Positions 31,914 through 41,407 of a stretch of DNA of 62,565 nt are shown here, piece after piece (position 1 is the stretch's first letter; the number at the start of each line of letters is the position of its first letter). The notes below the pieces were generated by a model. The model was not told where the DNA came from. It searched no databases and saw nothing but the letters and a program-made list of their open reading frames with translations. This DNA comes from Arthrobacter sp. zg-Y769. GTDB lineage: Bacteria; Actinomycetota; Actinomycetes; Actinomycetales; Micrococcaceae. The translations under genes and the position numbers were made by a program. The DNA is taken from the NCBI RefSeq assembly GCF_020907405.1, contig NZ_JAJJOE010000005.1, forward strand, positions 1 through 62,565. The letters run 5' to 3'.

Positions 31914-34540
31914 CGCCGGCCCTTGCCCAGGCGCGGCACCGGACCGCCGGCCAGCAGCCGGGAGGCCCAGTCAGCCAGCGCCGTACGGTCAATCTTGGAA
32001 TTGTGCCGGATATCGGTAGGCATCTGCGGCAGCACCAGGACGGCCGCCAGATCGAGACCGACCAGCTCGGCCACGCGGGACCGCACAGCCGTGGTCAGTT
32101 CGGAGGACGCGGTCCCGGCCCGGCGGGCCGGAGGAACGGTCTCCACCACGGCCACGGGAACCTGCGTACCCGCGGGTCCGACGCCGACCAGCGCCACCCT
32201 GCCTACGCCGTCGACCGTCTCGGCCGCCTGCTCCGCGGCCACCGGAGTCCGGACGCCGTCCGCGGTGGTGAGGATGTGCCCGAGGCGGCCCTCGACCCAC
32301 AACCGGCCCTCGTCATCGAAGTGGCCGACGTCGCCGGTGCGGTGCCAGCCGTCAATGGACGAACTATGGCTCTCGGTGATCCAGAGCCGGTCGTAGCGGT
32401 CCTTGACGTGCGGAGCGCTGACCAGGATTTCACCGGTGCGGTTCGGAACAGTCAGCGGCTTATCTCCGACCGAACCATCCGGGAAGACCTCGGCAATGGC
32501 CACCTCGGCCCGGGACACCGGAGTGCCGACGCAGACGCCGTTGCCGGCACCCGCGGCACGGATGCCCTCGAGGCTGATATCGGTGACCGGCAGTGCTTCG
32601 GTCATGCCGTACGGGGTGTGCAGGGACGCCTTCGGCACCAGGTCCTGCACCTGGGCCAGAAGCGGCTCGGCTATCGGAGCTCCGGCGGAAAGCAGCAGTT
32701 CCACCTGTGCCAGTGCTGCCCGCTGCGTAGCGTCCAGCTGGCCGGACGTGGCCAGCACGTTGGTCAGCGCCGCAGGGGAAGCAAAGATGGTGGTGGCATC
32801 CACGGCGACGGCGGCATCGGCCAGGGCTGCCGCGGTCAGGGTGCGCGGGGAGGTGACGTCCATGTCCGGTGTCACCGATGTCGCCCCCAGCGCCGGACCC
32901 AGCAGGGCGAACGGTGCGAAACCGGCCACCAGGGAGGTTCCCGCCCGCAGGTTATAGGTGTCCTTGATGGCGTCGCGCATGGCGGCCAGCTGCCGGTGCG
33001 TGTACACCACGCCCTTGGCAGGCCCGGTGGACCCGGAGGTGAACAGGACGGCGGCGTCGGCGTCGGGATCCGCCGGGTGCCACGGCACGTCGTTTCCGGC
33101 GCCGTCGGCAATGAGACCCTCAACGGAATGCCGGACACCCAGCAGCCGTTTACGGGCCGGAGACAGCTCGGACACACTGATCCGGGTTCCCGGCCAGCCC
33201 AGCGCCCGGGCACCGATCAGCGCCCGGTCGATGCCGATCAGGAACGCCGGACCGGCGCCCTTGATCGCGCGGCCGAGTCCCTTGGTGCCCAGGCCGGCGT
33301 CGGCCACCACAATGACGGCGTTCAGGCGCAGGCACGCATAGATCAGCGAGGTCAGTTCAATGCCCGGCGGAACCAGCAGGTTTACCCGGGTGCCCGGGCG
33401 CACGCCCGCCGCGGCGAGGCCGGCGGCGAGGGCGTTCACCCGTTCCGCGAGCCCGGCCCAGGACAGGGTGCGCGGCTGCGCAGCCGCGCCTTCGCTGCCG
33501 CCCAGCGGTGCCATGTCGACGACGGCGGGGCTGGTGTCGCCCGCGCGCTCATCCAGCTCGGCAAGCATGGGGCGGAGCGGCTCAGCGCGCCGGAGTGCGG
33601 AATCCGCCGGGGCTTCGACGGCTGTCTGCAGCCAGGTGAAGATGGGGGAGGCAATGTCCACGTCTTCCGCAAGCAGGTGCCCGGCACCTTCGAAACGGTG
33701 CACGGAGGAAGCCGGCAGCCGCTCCAGCAGGTCGCGGAGGTAGCGGTCGGAGAAGACCGGATCCCGAGGTCCCCAGAGAACCAGTGAGGGAACGTTGAGC
33801 CGGCGGATGCCCTCGGCAACGGTGTTCAGCGCGCGCCAGCTCGGGTGGGTCTCGACGGCGGGAATGTCGGCAACGAAGTTCGCGACGCCGGCCCGGCGGG
33901 CCGCCGTGCGGTACGGCAGCGCCAACGCCTCCCGGACGGGGGCAGGCAGGGCGGGGGAGGCCAGGGAATGCGTGACCCGGATAAAGGCATCGGTGCTGCG
34001 CGTGCCCCACGGATGGACGGCCGGATGCAGGGCCAGTTTCAGGGCCGGCGGCAGCGAATATCCGGCGGGGTGCACCGCCGTGTTGGTCAGGACCACGCCG
34101 GCGAGCTGGCGGCGGTGCCGCAGCGCCCACCCCAGGGAGATCACGCCGCCCCAGTCATGGCCGACGGTGACCACGGGGCCGGTGATCCCCAGCGTGTCCG
34201 TCAGGTCGCCGAGGTCGGTGATCCGGTCCGCCAGCCGCCGGAAGGCGCCGGTGCGTTCGGAGAAGCCCATGTCCAGCTGGTCAACGGCCACCACGCGCCA
34301 GGGCTTGTCGGCGGAAGCTCCGGCGGCCAGCAGGGTACGCCAGAGGTAGGACCAGGTGGGGTTGCCGTGCACACACAGCAGGGTCCCGGCCGGTTCGACG
34401 CCGGCCGCAGCCAGATCGGGCCCGTTATCGAGGACATGCCACTTGCGGACCGTGCCGGGAACGTCGACGGCGGAAGTGGAGGGAACGCGGACAAACGAGG
34501 ACCAGGCGGGGGAAACGCCGGGCCAAAGCTCCTCTACCAC
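31910..34540 (-). CDS. oleBC: OleBC fusion: beta-lactone decarboxylase and beta-lactone synthetase
   Basis: This protein of about 876 residues is a natural fusion. Residues about 1-300 are an alpha/beta hydrolase of the haloalkane-dehalogenase type (OleB): HGNPTW (58-63) and the nucleophile elbow GHDWGG (127-132, Asp129). After a linker (about 310-350), an AMP-forming acyl-CoA ligase-like domain (OleC) follows, with LFTSGSTGPAKG near 495. In the ole pathway OleC closes the hydroxy acid to a beta-lactone and OleB decarboxylates it to a cis-olefin, so the fusion joins consecutive steps. The fusion is known from Micrococcaceae. GTG 34540 overlaps the oleA stop by 7 nt. Confidence 0.92.
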   Translation of the reverse strand: MVEELWPGVSPAWSSFVRVPSTSAVDVPGTVRKWHVLDNGPDLAAAGVEPAGTLLCVHGNPTWSYLWRTLLAAGASADKPWRVVAVDQLDMGFSERTGAFRRLADRITDLGDLTDTLGITGPVVTVGHDWGGVISLGWALRHRRQLAGVVLTNTAVHPAGYSLPPALKLALHPAVHPWGTRSTDAFIRVTHSLASPALPAPVREALALPYRTAARRAGVANFVADIPAVETHPSWRALNTVAEGIRRLNVPSLVLWGPRDPVFSDRYLRDLLERLPASSVHRFEGAGHLLAEDVDIASPIFTWLQTAVEAPADSALRRAEPLRPMLAELDERAGDTSPAVVDMAPLGGSEGAAAQPRTLSWAGLAERVNALAAGLAAAGVRPGTRVNLLVPPGIELTSLIYACLRLNAVIVVADAGLGTKGLGRAIKGAGPAFLIGIDRALIGARALGWPGTRISVSELSPARKRLLGVRHSVEGLIADGAGNDVPWHPADPDADAAVLFTSGSTGPAKGVVYTHRQLAAMRDAIKDTYNLRAGTSLVAGFAPFALLGPALGATSVTPDMDVTSPRTLTAAALADAAVAVDATTIFASPAALTNVLATSGQLDATQRAALAQVELLLSAGAPIAEPLLAQVQDLVPKASLHTPYGMTEALPVTDISLEGIRAAGAGNGVCVGTPVSRAEVAIAEVFPDGSVGDKPLTVPNRTGEILVSAPHVKDRYDRLWITESHSSSIDGWHRTGDVGHFDDEGRLWVEGRLGHILTTADGVRTPVAAEQAAETVDGVGRVALVGVGPAGTQVPVAVVETVPPARRAGTASSELTTAVRSRVAELVGLDLAAVLVLPQMPTDIRHNSKIDRTALADWASRLLAGGPVPRLGKGRR

Positions 34541-35559
34541 GCAATCTCCATCATGGTCGTGTTCAGTCCCGAGCCCACGCCCATGCACAGCACCCGGTCG
34601 CCCGGGTTCAGGGACCGGGATTCCTGGGCCAGAGTCATCGGCAGCGACGCCGGCCCCACGTTGCCCCAGTTCGGGAACGTGATCGGCACCTTTTTCCGGT
34701 CCAGGTCCACGGCCTTGATGATGGCGTTGGTGTACGAGTTGGACACCTGGTGGGTGACGTAGCGGTCCATGCCGGACCAGTCCCAGCCGTTGCCGTGGGC
34801 TTCGTGCCAGGCATCCACCACGAGTTCCAATCCGCCGTCCAGCAGGCCCTTGGTGTCGGTGTACATCCCGTCAATGCCGCCCACGCACAGCTCGTGGTGC
34901 TGGGTTCCGGCACGCGAAACGCCGCCAAGGATGCGGTGCGAGCCGGGGTGCCGGTCCGCCCGGCCGATGACGGCGGCAGCGGCGCCGGAGCCGAGGGTGA
35001 GGGTCGCGAATTCGCGCAGGTAGTCGTCGCGGGTGGAATCGGGGCGGTTGAGCCGCTCGAACGTGGCTTCCTGCACACCCTGCGAGTCTTCGCCGGCCAC
35101 GATCAGGGCATAGTTGATCTGTCCGGAGTCGATCATGTTGGACGCCAGAGTCATGCCGTTGACGAAGCCAAGGCAGGCATTGGCCAGGTCGAAGTTCATG
35201 GCGGAGGAGGGAAGCCCCAGGCCGTTGTGGATCTTCACCGCTACGGAGGGTTCAAGGTTCCGGCGCGTGACCGAGGTGTTGATGAGCAGCCCGATTTCGG
35301 AAGCCTCGACGCCCGCCTCGGCCAGGGCCTTGGCGCCCGCCTCGGTGGCGCCGTCGTCGAACGCGGTGCCGGGAGCCCACCAGCGCCGTTCGCTCACGCC
35401 GGCCACGCGCTCCAGCATGCGCTTGGAGAGCCGCAGCCGCTTGAGTGAAGGCTCAAGCCGCTCGTCGAATTCAGTGGAACTCATAACCACCGGAGCTTCA
35501 ACGCTGTTCACGCTGAGGATGGCCGAGTTGGAGTGCTGGAAGTTGAAGTTCCCGGTCAA
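34534..35559 (-). CDS. oleA: OleA thiolase-like head-to-head acyl condensing enzyme
   Basis: This 341-residue protein of the KAS III / thiolase superfamily condenses two acyl-CoAs without loss of CO2 to a 2-alkyl-3-ketoacid, the first step of long-chain olefin formation. Catalytic residues are visible: Cys129 in DLANACLGFVNG, His in THQVSNSYTNA and Asn in NWGNVGPASLP. TTG 35559 is chosen because TGNFNFQHSNSAILSVNSVEAP is the conserved N-terminus; the frame extends to 35622 without a better start. It heads the operon oleA-oleBC-oleD-serine hydrolase, divergent from smc. Confidence 0.92.
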   Translation of the reverse strand: MTGNFNFQHSNSAILSVNSVEAPVVMSSTEFDERLEPSLKRLRLSKRMLERVAGVSERRWWAPGTAFDDGATEAGAKALAEAGVEASEIGLLINTSVTRRNLEPSVAVKIHNGLGLPSSAMNFDLANACLGFVNGMTLASNMIDSGQINYALIVAGEDSQGVQEATFERLNRPDSTRDDYLREFATLTLGSGAAAAVIGRADRHPGSHRILGGVSRAGTQHHELCVGGIDGMYTDTKGLLDGGLELVVDAWHEAHGNGWDWSGMDRYVTHQVSNSYTNAIIKAVDLDRKKVPITFPNWGNVGPASLPMTLAQESRSLNPGDRVLCMGVGSGLNTTMMEIAW

Positions 35560-35773
35560 AATGCCTGCCTTGTCTGCTGCTGAACCTATCGCGCTGGCGG
35601 CCGCCGTGAAGCCTGCATCCACGCCCTAAAATCATATGACTCATCTAGAAGCCTACTTACCGGCCCCGCGATTCCGCAGGCAAAAGCCCGATTACGCTCT
35701 CCGAGTAGAGCGGAATTTTGACGCTAACCGCGTAGATTTAAGGAATCAACCCCGGTAGGAGAGAAAAACCCCC

Positions 35774-38700
35774 GTGCATCTGAAGACCCTGACTATGCGA
35801 GGATTCAAGTCCTTTGCATCGGCCACCACCTTTGAGTTCGAACCCGGTGTCACGGCGGTGGTTGGCCCCAACGGGTCCGGGAAATCCAACGTGGTGGATG
35901 CCCTGGCCTGGGTAATGGGCGAACAGGGCGCCAAAACCCTGCGCGGCGGGAAGATGGAAGACGTAATCTTCGCGGGTACGTCCGGCACCTCCGGGCGTGC
36001 GGCGCTTGGCCGGGCGCAGGTATCGCTGACCATCGACAACGCCGACGGCGCCCTGCCGATCGAATACTCCGAGGTCACTATCTCGCGTACGCTTTTCCGC
36101 ACCGGCGGATCCGAGTACGCCATCAACGGCAGCTCCTGCCGCCTGCTCGACATCCAGGAACTGCTCTCGGACTCCGGCCTGGGCCGTGAGATGCATGTCA
36201 TAGTCGGGCAGGGGCAGCTGGACAAGGTGCTGCACGCTACACCGGAAGAGCGCCGCGGCTTCATCGAGGAAGCCGCCGGCATCCTCAAGCACCGGCGGCG
36301 CAAGGAAAAAACCCTGCGCAAGCTGGACGCCATGGCGGCGAACCTGGCCCGCGTCACCGATCTCACGGCCGAACTGCGCCGCCAGCTCGGACCGCTGGGC
36401 AAACAGGCCGCCGTCGCCCGCCGTGCCAAGACGGTGCAGCAGGACGTCCGGGACGCCCGTTCGCGCCTGCTGGCCGATGACCTGGCCACCCTGAAAGCAT
36501 CCTTCGAAAAAGAAGTGGAGGACGAAAGCGCCCTGAAGGCCCGCCGGCACGAGGTTGAAGCCGCCGTGAACAACGGCAGGCAGCGGCAGGCGGCACTGGA
36601 AGCCCTGGCTGCCGAAGCAGCACCGCAGCTGAACGCGGCACGGGACACCTGGTACGAACTGTCCTCGCTGCAGGAGCGGTTCCGCTCCCTTGCCGCACTT
36701 GCCGCCGAACGCGCCCGCCTGCTGGGGGCAGCCGAACCCGCCGCCGGCAGCGGCCGGGACCCGGAACAGCTGCAGTCCTCCGCGGACCGGGTACGCGCGG
36801 AAGCCGCCGCCCTGCAAATCCACATCGGGGACCGGCGGGCACGGCTGGACGACGCCGTGGAGATCCGCGAGGCAGCCGAAGAGGAAGCAGCAGCGGAGGA
36901 GAAGCGCTACGCCGGGCTGCTCCGGGCCGCCGCGGACCGGCGCGAGGGCCTGGCCCGGCTGACCGGCTCGGTGGAAGCCGCCCGCTCAAGGGTGGCCTCG
37001 GCACAGTCCGAAGTGGGACGGCTGCGGGCCTCGATAACCGCTGCCGAGGAACGCCGCACCCGCGCGCAGGAAGAGTTTGAGCAGCTGGAAGGGTCGGCGG
37101 CCGGCGCCGAAGCCGGCGAAGCCGACCTCGATGCCGAGTATGAAGAAGCGCAGGCAGCCCTGGAGGAGGCCGAGCAGGAGCACCGGCGGCTGCAGCAGGC
37201 CGAGCGGGAAGCGGTCCGCGAGGCCGAGAACCTCGCCGCCCGCCGGGAGGCGCTCGCCGTCGGCCTGGACCGGCGCGACGGCAGCGCTTCGGTGCGGAAT
37301 GCCGGGCTGGACGGAGTGCTGGAGCCGCTGGCCGACCTCATCAGCGTGAAGCCGGGCTATGAACGGACGGTCGCTGCGGCATTGGGAACCGCAGCCGATG
37401 CCCTGGCTGCCGACGGCCTCGACGCCGCCGCGCGCGCCCTGCAGCACCTGAAGGAGGCAGGGGAGGGGCAGGTGGAACTGCTGCTGGGCGGGACAGCCGC
37501 CCCGGCGACGGAACTGCCCGCCGATCTCCCGCCCGGCGCGGTGCCGGTGCTGTCCCTGGTGAGTGCCGATGCCAAGGTGCAGGACGCGCTGAGCGCACTG
37601 CTGGGCAACGCCGTAGCTGTCCCCGACCTGGAATCCGCAGTGAACCTGGTTGCCGTCTCTCCCGGAGCCGTCGCGGTGACCGCCGACGGGGATGTCCTGA
37701 GCGCCTTCAGCGCCCGCGGCGGGTCGGTCACGGCCCCGGGCCTGCTCGAAATCACCGCGGCGGTGGAGGACACGGATGCCCGCCTGGCGGCCGCACGGAC
37801 CCGCGCAGAGGAAGCCGGCGCCGGCATGGGAGCGGCGGCCGCGCGGGCGACAGCCTGCCGGCAGCGGGTGGACGCGGCCCTCGCGGCCCTGCACGAGTCC
37901 GATGCCCGGCTTGCCGCCGTCGCCGAACGGCTCGGGACCCTGGGGTCTGCCCTGCGCGCCGCCTCCGGGGAAGCGGACCGGCTCTCGTCCCTCGTGACGG
38001 CCGCGGAAGCCAACGTCGGAGCAGAAGAAGCGAAACTGGCAGATGTCTCCGCGCGCCTGGCCGCTGCCGGCCAGGAGCACCGCCCCGAGGAGGAACCGTC
38101 TGCGGACCGGCGGGACGCCCTGGCGCTCGCGGCAGCTTCCGCACGGCAGGCCGAAATGGACGCCCGGCTGGGCCAGCGTTCGGCCGAAGAACAGCTCAAG
38201 GCCGTTGCCGGCCGTGCCGAGTCCCTGGAACGCGCCGCCCTGGCCGAACGCAGGGCCCGGGCTGCCGCAGCGGAACGGGCACACCGCCGGGCCGGGCAGC
38301 GTGCCCGGGCCGTTGCCGTCGGTGCCGCGGCAGAGGCTGTCCTGGCGCACCTGCAGGTTTCCCTGGCGCTGGCCGCCGGGGAACGGGACCGCGCCGAGGA
38401 AACCCGGACCGCGCGGGAAGCCGAGCTCGCCGCCGTCCGCACCGCCAACAACGACGCCGCAGCGGAACTGGCCCGGCTCACGGACTCCGTCCACCGCGAC
38501 GAGTTGGCCCGTGCACAGCAGCGGCTGCGCATCGAGGCGCTCGAAGCCCGTGCCCTCGAGGAGCTGGGCATGACGGCGGAGCATCTGGTGGCGAACTTCG
38601 GCCCGGACCAGCCCGTCCCGGTGCCGGCGGAGCCGGTCAGCGGCGATAAGTGGGCCGCCCTCCGCGCGCCGGTGGATGAGGAGGGCAATCCGCTCCTGGA

Positions 38701-39391
38701 CGGCATCCCGTACGTCCGGGCGGAGCAGGAAAAGCGGCTGAAGCGAGCCGAACGGGACCTCGCCGCGCTCGGCAAGGTCAATCCCCTGGCGCTGGAGGAA
38801 TTTGCCGCCCTGGAGGAACGCCACCAGTTCCTGTCCACACAGCTGGAAGACCTCAAGGCCACCCGGAAGGACCTGCTGGACATCATTGCCGACGTCGACC
38901 GCAGGGTGGAGGAAGTCTTCACCGCCGCCTACCGGGACACCGCCGAACAGTTCGAGCACGTCTTCGGCACGCTGTTCCCGGGCGGCGAAGGGCGCCTGGT
39001 GCTGACCGATCCGGACAATATGCTGACCACCGGCATCGAGGTCCATGCCCGGCCGGCCGGCAAGAAGATCAAACGGCTTTCGCTGCTCTCCGGCGGCGAG
39101 CGGTCATTGACGGCGGTGGCCCTGCTGGTGGCCATCTTCAAGGCCAGGCCCTCGCCGTTCTACGTGATGGATGAGGTTGAGGCGGCCCTGGATGACACGA
39201 ACCTCGGCCGGCTGATCACCATCTTCGAGGAACTGCGCGAATCCAGCCAGCTGATCGTCATCACCCACCAGAAACGCACCATGGAGGTGGCGGACGCGCT
39301 CTACGGGGTGACCATGCGCGGCGACGGCGTGTCCACCGTCATCAGCCAGCGGATCGAGCGCGGAACGGACGCCGGCGCACAGGAGGGCTAG
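35774..39391 (+). CDS. smc: Chromosome segregation ATPase SMC
   Basis: This 1205-residue SMC protein has an N-terminal Walker A VGPNGSGKSNVVDALAWV (about 32-49), two long coiled coils (about 170-500 and 670-1010, rich in Ala, Glu and Arg heptads), a hinge around 510-650, and the C-terminal signature LLSGGERSLTAVALLVAIF with Walker B FYVMDEVEAALDD. It forms dimers that organise and separate the chromosome, normally with ScpA/ScpB, which are not in the window. GTG 35774 follows AGGAGAG. Its stop interlocks with the opposing amidotransferase stop (CTAG, 39388-39391). Confidence 0.97.
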   Translation: MHLKTLTMRGFKSFASATTFEFEPGVTAVVGPNGSGKSNVVDALAWVMGEQGAKTLRGGKMEDVIFAGTSGTSGRAALGRAQVSLTIDNADGALPIEYSEVTISRTLFRTGGSEYAINGSSCRLLDIQELLSDSGLGREMHVIVGQGQLDKVLHATPEERRGFIEEAAGILKHRRRKEKTLRKLDAMAANLARVTDLTAELRRQLGPLGKQAAVARRAKTVQQDVRDARSRLLADDLATLKASFEKEVEDESALKARRHEVEAAVNNGRQRQAALEALAAEAAPQLNAARDTWYELSSLQERFRSLAALAAERARLLGAAEPAAGSGRDPEQLQSSADRVRAEAAALQIHIGDRRARLDDAVEIREAAEEEAAAEEKRYAGLLRAAADRREGLARLTGSVEAARSRVASAQSEVGRLRASITAAEERRTRAQEEFEQLEGSAAGAEAGEADLDAEYEEAQAALEEAEQEHRRLQQAEREAVREAENLAARREALAVGLDRRDGSASVRNAGLDGVLEPLADLISVKPGYERTVAAALGTAADALAADGLDAAARALQHLKEAGEGQVELLLGGTAAPATELPADLPPGAVPVLSLVSADAKVQDALSALLGNAVAVPDLESAVNLVAVSPGAVAVTADGDVLSAFSARGGSVTAPGLLEITAAVEDTDARLAAARTRAEEAGAGMGAAAARATACRQRVDAALAALHESDARLAAVAERLGTLGSALRAASGEADRLSSLVTAAEANVGAEEAKLADVSARLAAAGQEHRPEEEPSADRRDALALAAASARQAEMDARLGQRSAEEQLKAVAGRAESLERAALAERRARAAAAERAHRRAGQRARAVAVGAAAEAVLAHLQVSLALAAGERDRAEETRTAREAELAAVRTANNDAAAELARLTDSVHRDELARAQQRLRIEALEARALEELGMTAEHLVANFGPDQPVPVPAEPVSGDKWAALRAPVDEEGNPLLDGIPYVRAEQEKRLKRAERDLAALGKVNPLALEEFAALEERHQFLSTQLEDLKATRKDLLDIIADVDRRVEEVFTAAYRDTAEQFEHVFGTLFPGGEGRLVLTDPDNMLTTGIEVHARPAGKKIKRLSLLSGGERSLTAVALLVAIFKARPSPFYVMDEVEAALDDTNLGRLITIFEELRESSQLIVITHQKRTMEVADALYGVTMRGDGVSTVISQRIERGTDAGAQEG

Positions 39392-40119
39392 GACGCGTAA
39401 CGGCGAACGAAGTTCTGCAGCACCCGCGGCGGCACGTGCACTGCCGTTCGGCGGGCGGCGTCCATCACCGTCTCTGCCTCCTCGGGCAGGAAGTAACCGG
39501 CATGCCGGTACACGGAGATCCGGGTCAGCAGCCCGGCCACGTCCAGCTCGGGGTGGAACTGCGTGGCGTAAAGGTTGGACTTGACCCGGAACATCTGCAC
39601 CGGGCAGGTGGCCGAACCGGCAAGGTTCACCGCCTGCGGCGGCAGCTCGGCGACGGCTTCCTTATGCCCCACATAGGCGGCAAAGGTGTCCGGGACACCC
39701 TCCAGGAGCGGGTCCCGGCGGCCTTCGGGAGTCAGCCGCACCTCGACCGGACCAACGGGCTCGCCGTACCGGCGGTCCACCGTTGCGCCCTGGTGCCGGC
39801 CCAGCGTGCCGACCCCGTAGCAGGCACCGAAGAACGGAAAGTCGCGGGCCACGACGTCGTCGAGCAGTTCGGCCATCTCCGCTTCCACCCGCTGCTGGAC
39901 CGGGGACTTGGATTCCTCCGGATCGCTGGAGTTGAACGGGCCGCCGCCCACAATCACGCCGCTGTAGTTATCCAGGTCCACCGGCGGCAGCGGGCCTGCT
40001 TCGAGGCGCACCCGGTGCAGCTGCTCCTCGGCGAGCCCGCCGAAGCGCCGGAATGAGGCGTACTCCTCGTCGGCGGCATCGTCTTCGGCTCGGGTGGCCA
40101 GGAGCAGGAAAGGCTTCAT
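39388..40119 (-). CDS. Class I glutamine amidotransferase (GuaA N-domain-like)
   Basis: This 243-residue single-domain amidotransferase has the nucleophile elbow FFGACYGVGTLG (catalytic Cys) and the His-Glu pair ATQFHPELD. Stand-alone proteins of this type are often annotated as GMP synthase-like glutamine amidotransferases; the ammonia acceptor is unknown. The frame is open to 40233, but ATG 40119 overlaps the MFS gene stop by 4 nt and gives the normal start MKPFLLLATR. It forms a two-gene unit with the upstream MFS transporter. Confidence 0.88.
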   Translation of the reverse strand: MKPFLLLATRAEDDAADEEYASFRRFGGLAEEQLHRVRLEAGPLPPVDLDNYSGVIVGGGPFNSSDPEESKSPVQQRVEAEMAELLDDVVARDFPFFGACYGVGTLGRHQGATVDRRYGEPVGPVEVRLTPEGRRDPLLEGVPDTFAAYVGHKEAVAELPPQAVNLAGSATCPVQMFRVKSNLYATQFHPELDVAGLLTRISVYRHAGYFLPEEAETVMDAARRTAVHVPPRVLQNFVRRYAS

Positions 40120-41345
40120 TCCTCGATGGTAGTGGGGGCGGGGGCAGCTTTCCGGGCAGGCAGGGTTTCCCGCGCCGCCAGCCAGGCGAGGAGGCCCATG
40201 ACGCCAATGGCTCCGGTAACGCCGAAGGCCCACGAGTAGCCCAGCGAATCCGCGAGCATGCCGGCCAGGATGGGGCCGGCAATCGCACCGGTGTCGCTGG
40301 CCATCTGGAACGTGGCCAGGACCTTGCCGCCGCTGCGGCCGTTGCCGATGATGTCACCGACCGCTGCCTGCTGGGCGGGATTCAGCAGGCCGGTGCCCAT
40401 ACCGGCAATGACGGAGATGATCAGGAACTCCGGAACGCTGGAACTGAAGCCCATCAGCCCGGTGGCCGCGGCATTCACGGCCAGTCCGATGAGGACCAGG
40501 GGCTTGCGTCCCCAGCTGTCGGCGAGCCGGCCGGAGAACGTCAGGACGACGGCGGTGCCCGCAGCGAAGGCGGTCAGGGAAATGCCCGCCACCTCGGGAC
40601 CGGCGGACAGTGCCGCGGCAGCGAAGAGCGGCACCAGGGCATTACGCACACCGAACGAGGACCAGCCGTTGGCGAAGGAGGAAGCCAGTGCGGCACGGTA
40701 GGTCGAGTCGCGCAGCGCCTCCCGGACAGTGAGTACCGGCAGCGCGGCAGCGGGCTTGTCATCTCCGCCGCGGGCGGGCCGTGCATCCTTCAACCGGAGG
40801 AAAACGACGCCGGCGGCCAGCACCAGCGCGGCGGCGTAGACCAGGAACGGAACGCGCAGTCCCAGGCCCGCGAGAAGGCCTCCGAGCAACGGACCGCCGA
40901 TGTTGCCGAGCAGGAACGAGGAGGCGTAGGCACTGGAGACCCGGCCGCGGATCTCCGCAGGTGCGAGCCGGATGATCAACGCCATGGCCGAGATGGTGAA
41001 CATGGTCGACCCGATGCCGCCCAGGCCGCGGAAGACCAGCAGCTGCCAGTAACTCTGCGCAAACGCGCACGCGGCGGTGGACACGGCCACAATCAGCAGC
41101 CCGGCAATGTAGACCGGGCGCTCGCCGAGCTTTTCCAGCAGCATGCCGCCGGCCGGCGCGAACACCAGCCGGGTGAACGCGAACGCGCTGACGATGACGG
41201 CGGAAGCCGTGACGCCGACGTCGAAACTCTGTGCAAACTGCGGCAGTACCGGTGCCACCAGGCCAAAGCCGAGGGCTATGACGAAGGCGGCCGCGATGAG
41301 GACCTGGATTTCCTGGGGGATTCGGATTCTGGGAGAGCGCACCAT
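40116..41345 (-). CDS. MFS transporter
   Basis: This 409-residue major facilitator has twelve apparent membrane helices with a central cytoplasmic loop (about 190-215). Typical motifs are the loop 2-3 segment GGMLLEKLGERPVYIAG and the matching GRLADSWGRKPLVLIG in the second half, the antiporter-type arrangement of drug or metabolite exporters. The substrate is unknown. It is translationally coupled to the glutamine amidotransferase downstream (4-nt overlap) and divergent from ftsY. The start is ATG 41345, giving a short basic N-terminus before helix 1. Confidence 0.92.
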   Translation of the reverse strand: MVRSPRIRIPQEIQVLIAAAFVIALGFGLVAPVLPQFAQSFDVGVTASAVIVSAFAFTRLVFAPAGGMLLEKLGERPVYIAGLLIVAVSTAACAFAQSYWQLLVFRGLGGIGSTMFTISAMALIIRLAPAEIRGRVSSAYASSFLLGNIGGPLLGGLLAGLGLRVPFLVYAAALVLAAGVVFLRLKDARPARGGDDKPAAALPVLTVREALRDSTYRAALASSFANGWSSFGVRNALVPLFAAAALSAGPEVAGISLTAFAAGTAVVLTFSGRLADSWGRKPLVLIGLAVNAAATGLMGFSSSVPEFLIISVIAGMGTGLLNPAQQAAVGDIIGNGRSGGKVLATFQMASDTGAIAGPILAGMLADSLGYSWAFGVTGAIGVMGLLAWLAARETLPARKAAPAPTTIEE

Positions 41346-41407
41346 GATAAGGCGATTCTCTCAGATTCCCGGAGATCGAATGAGCGGCGTGTGAGAAGCT
41401 TGGGAGC

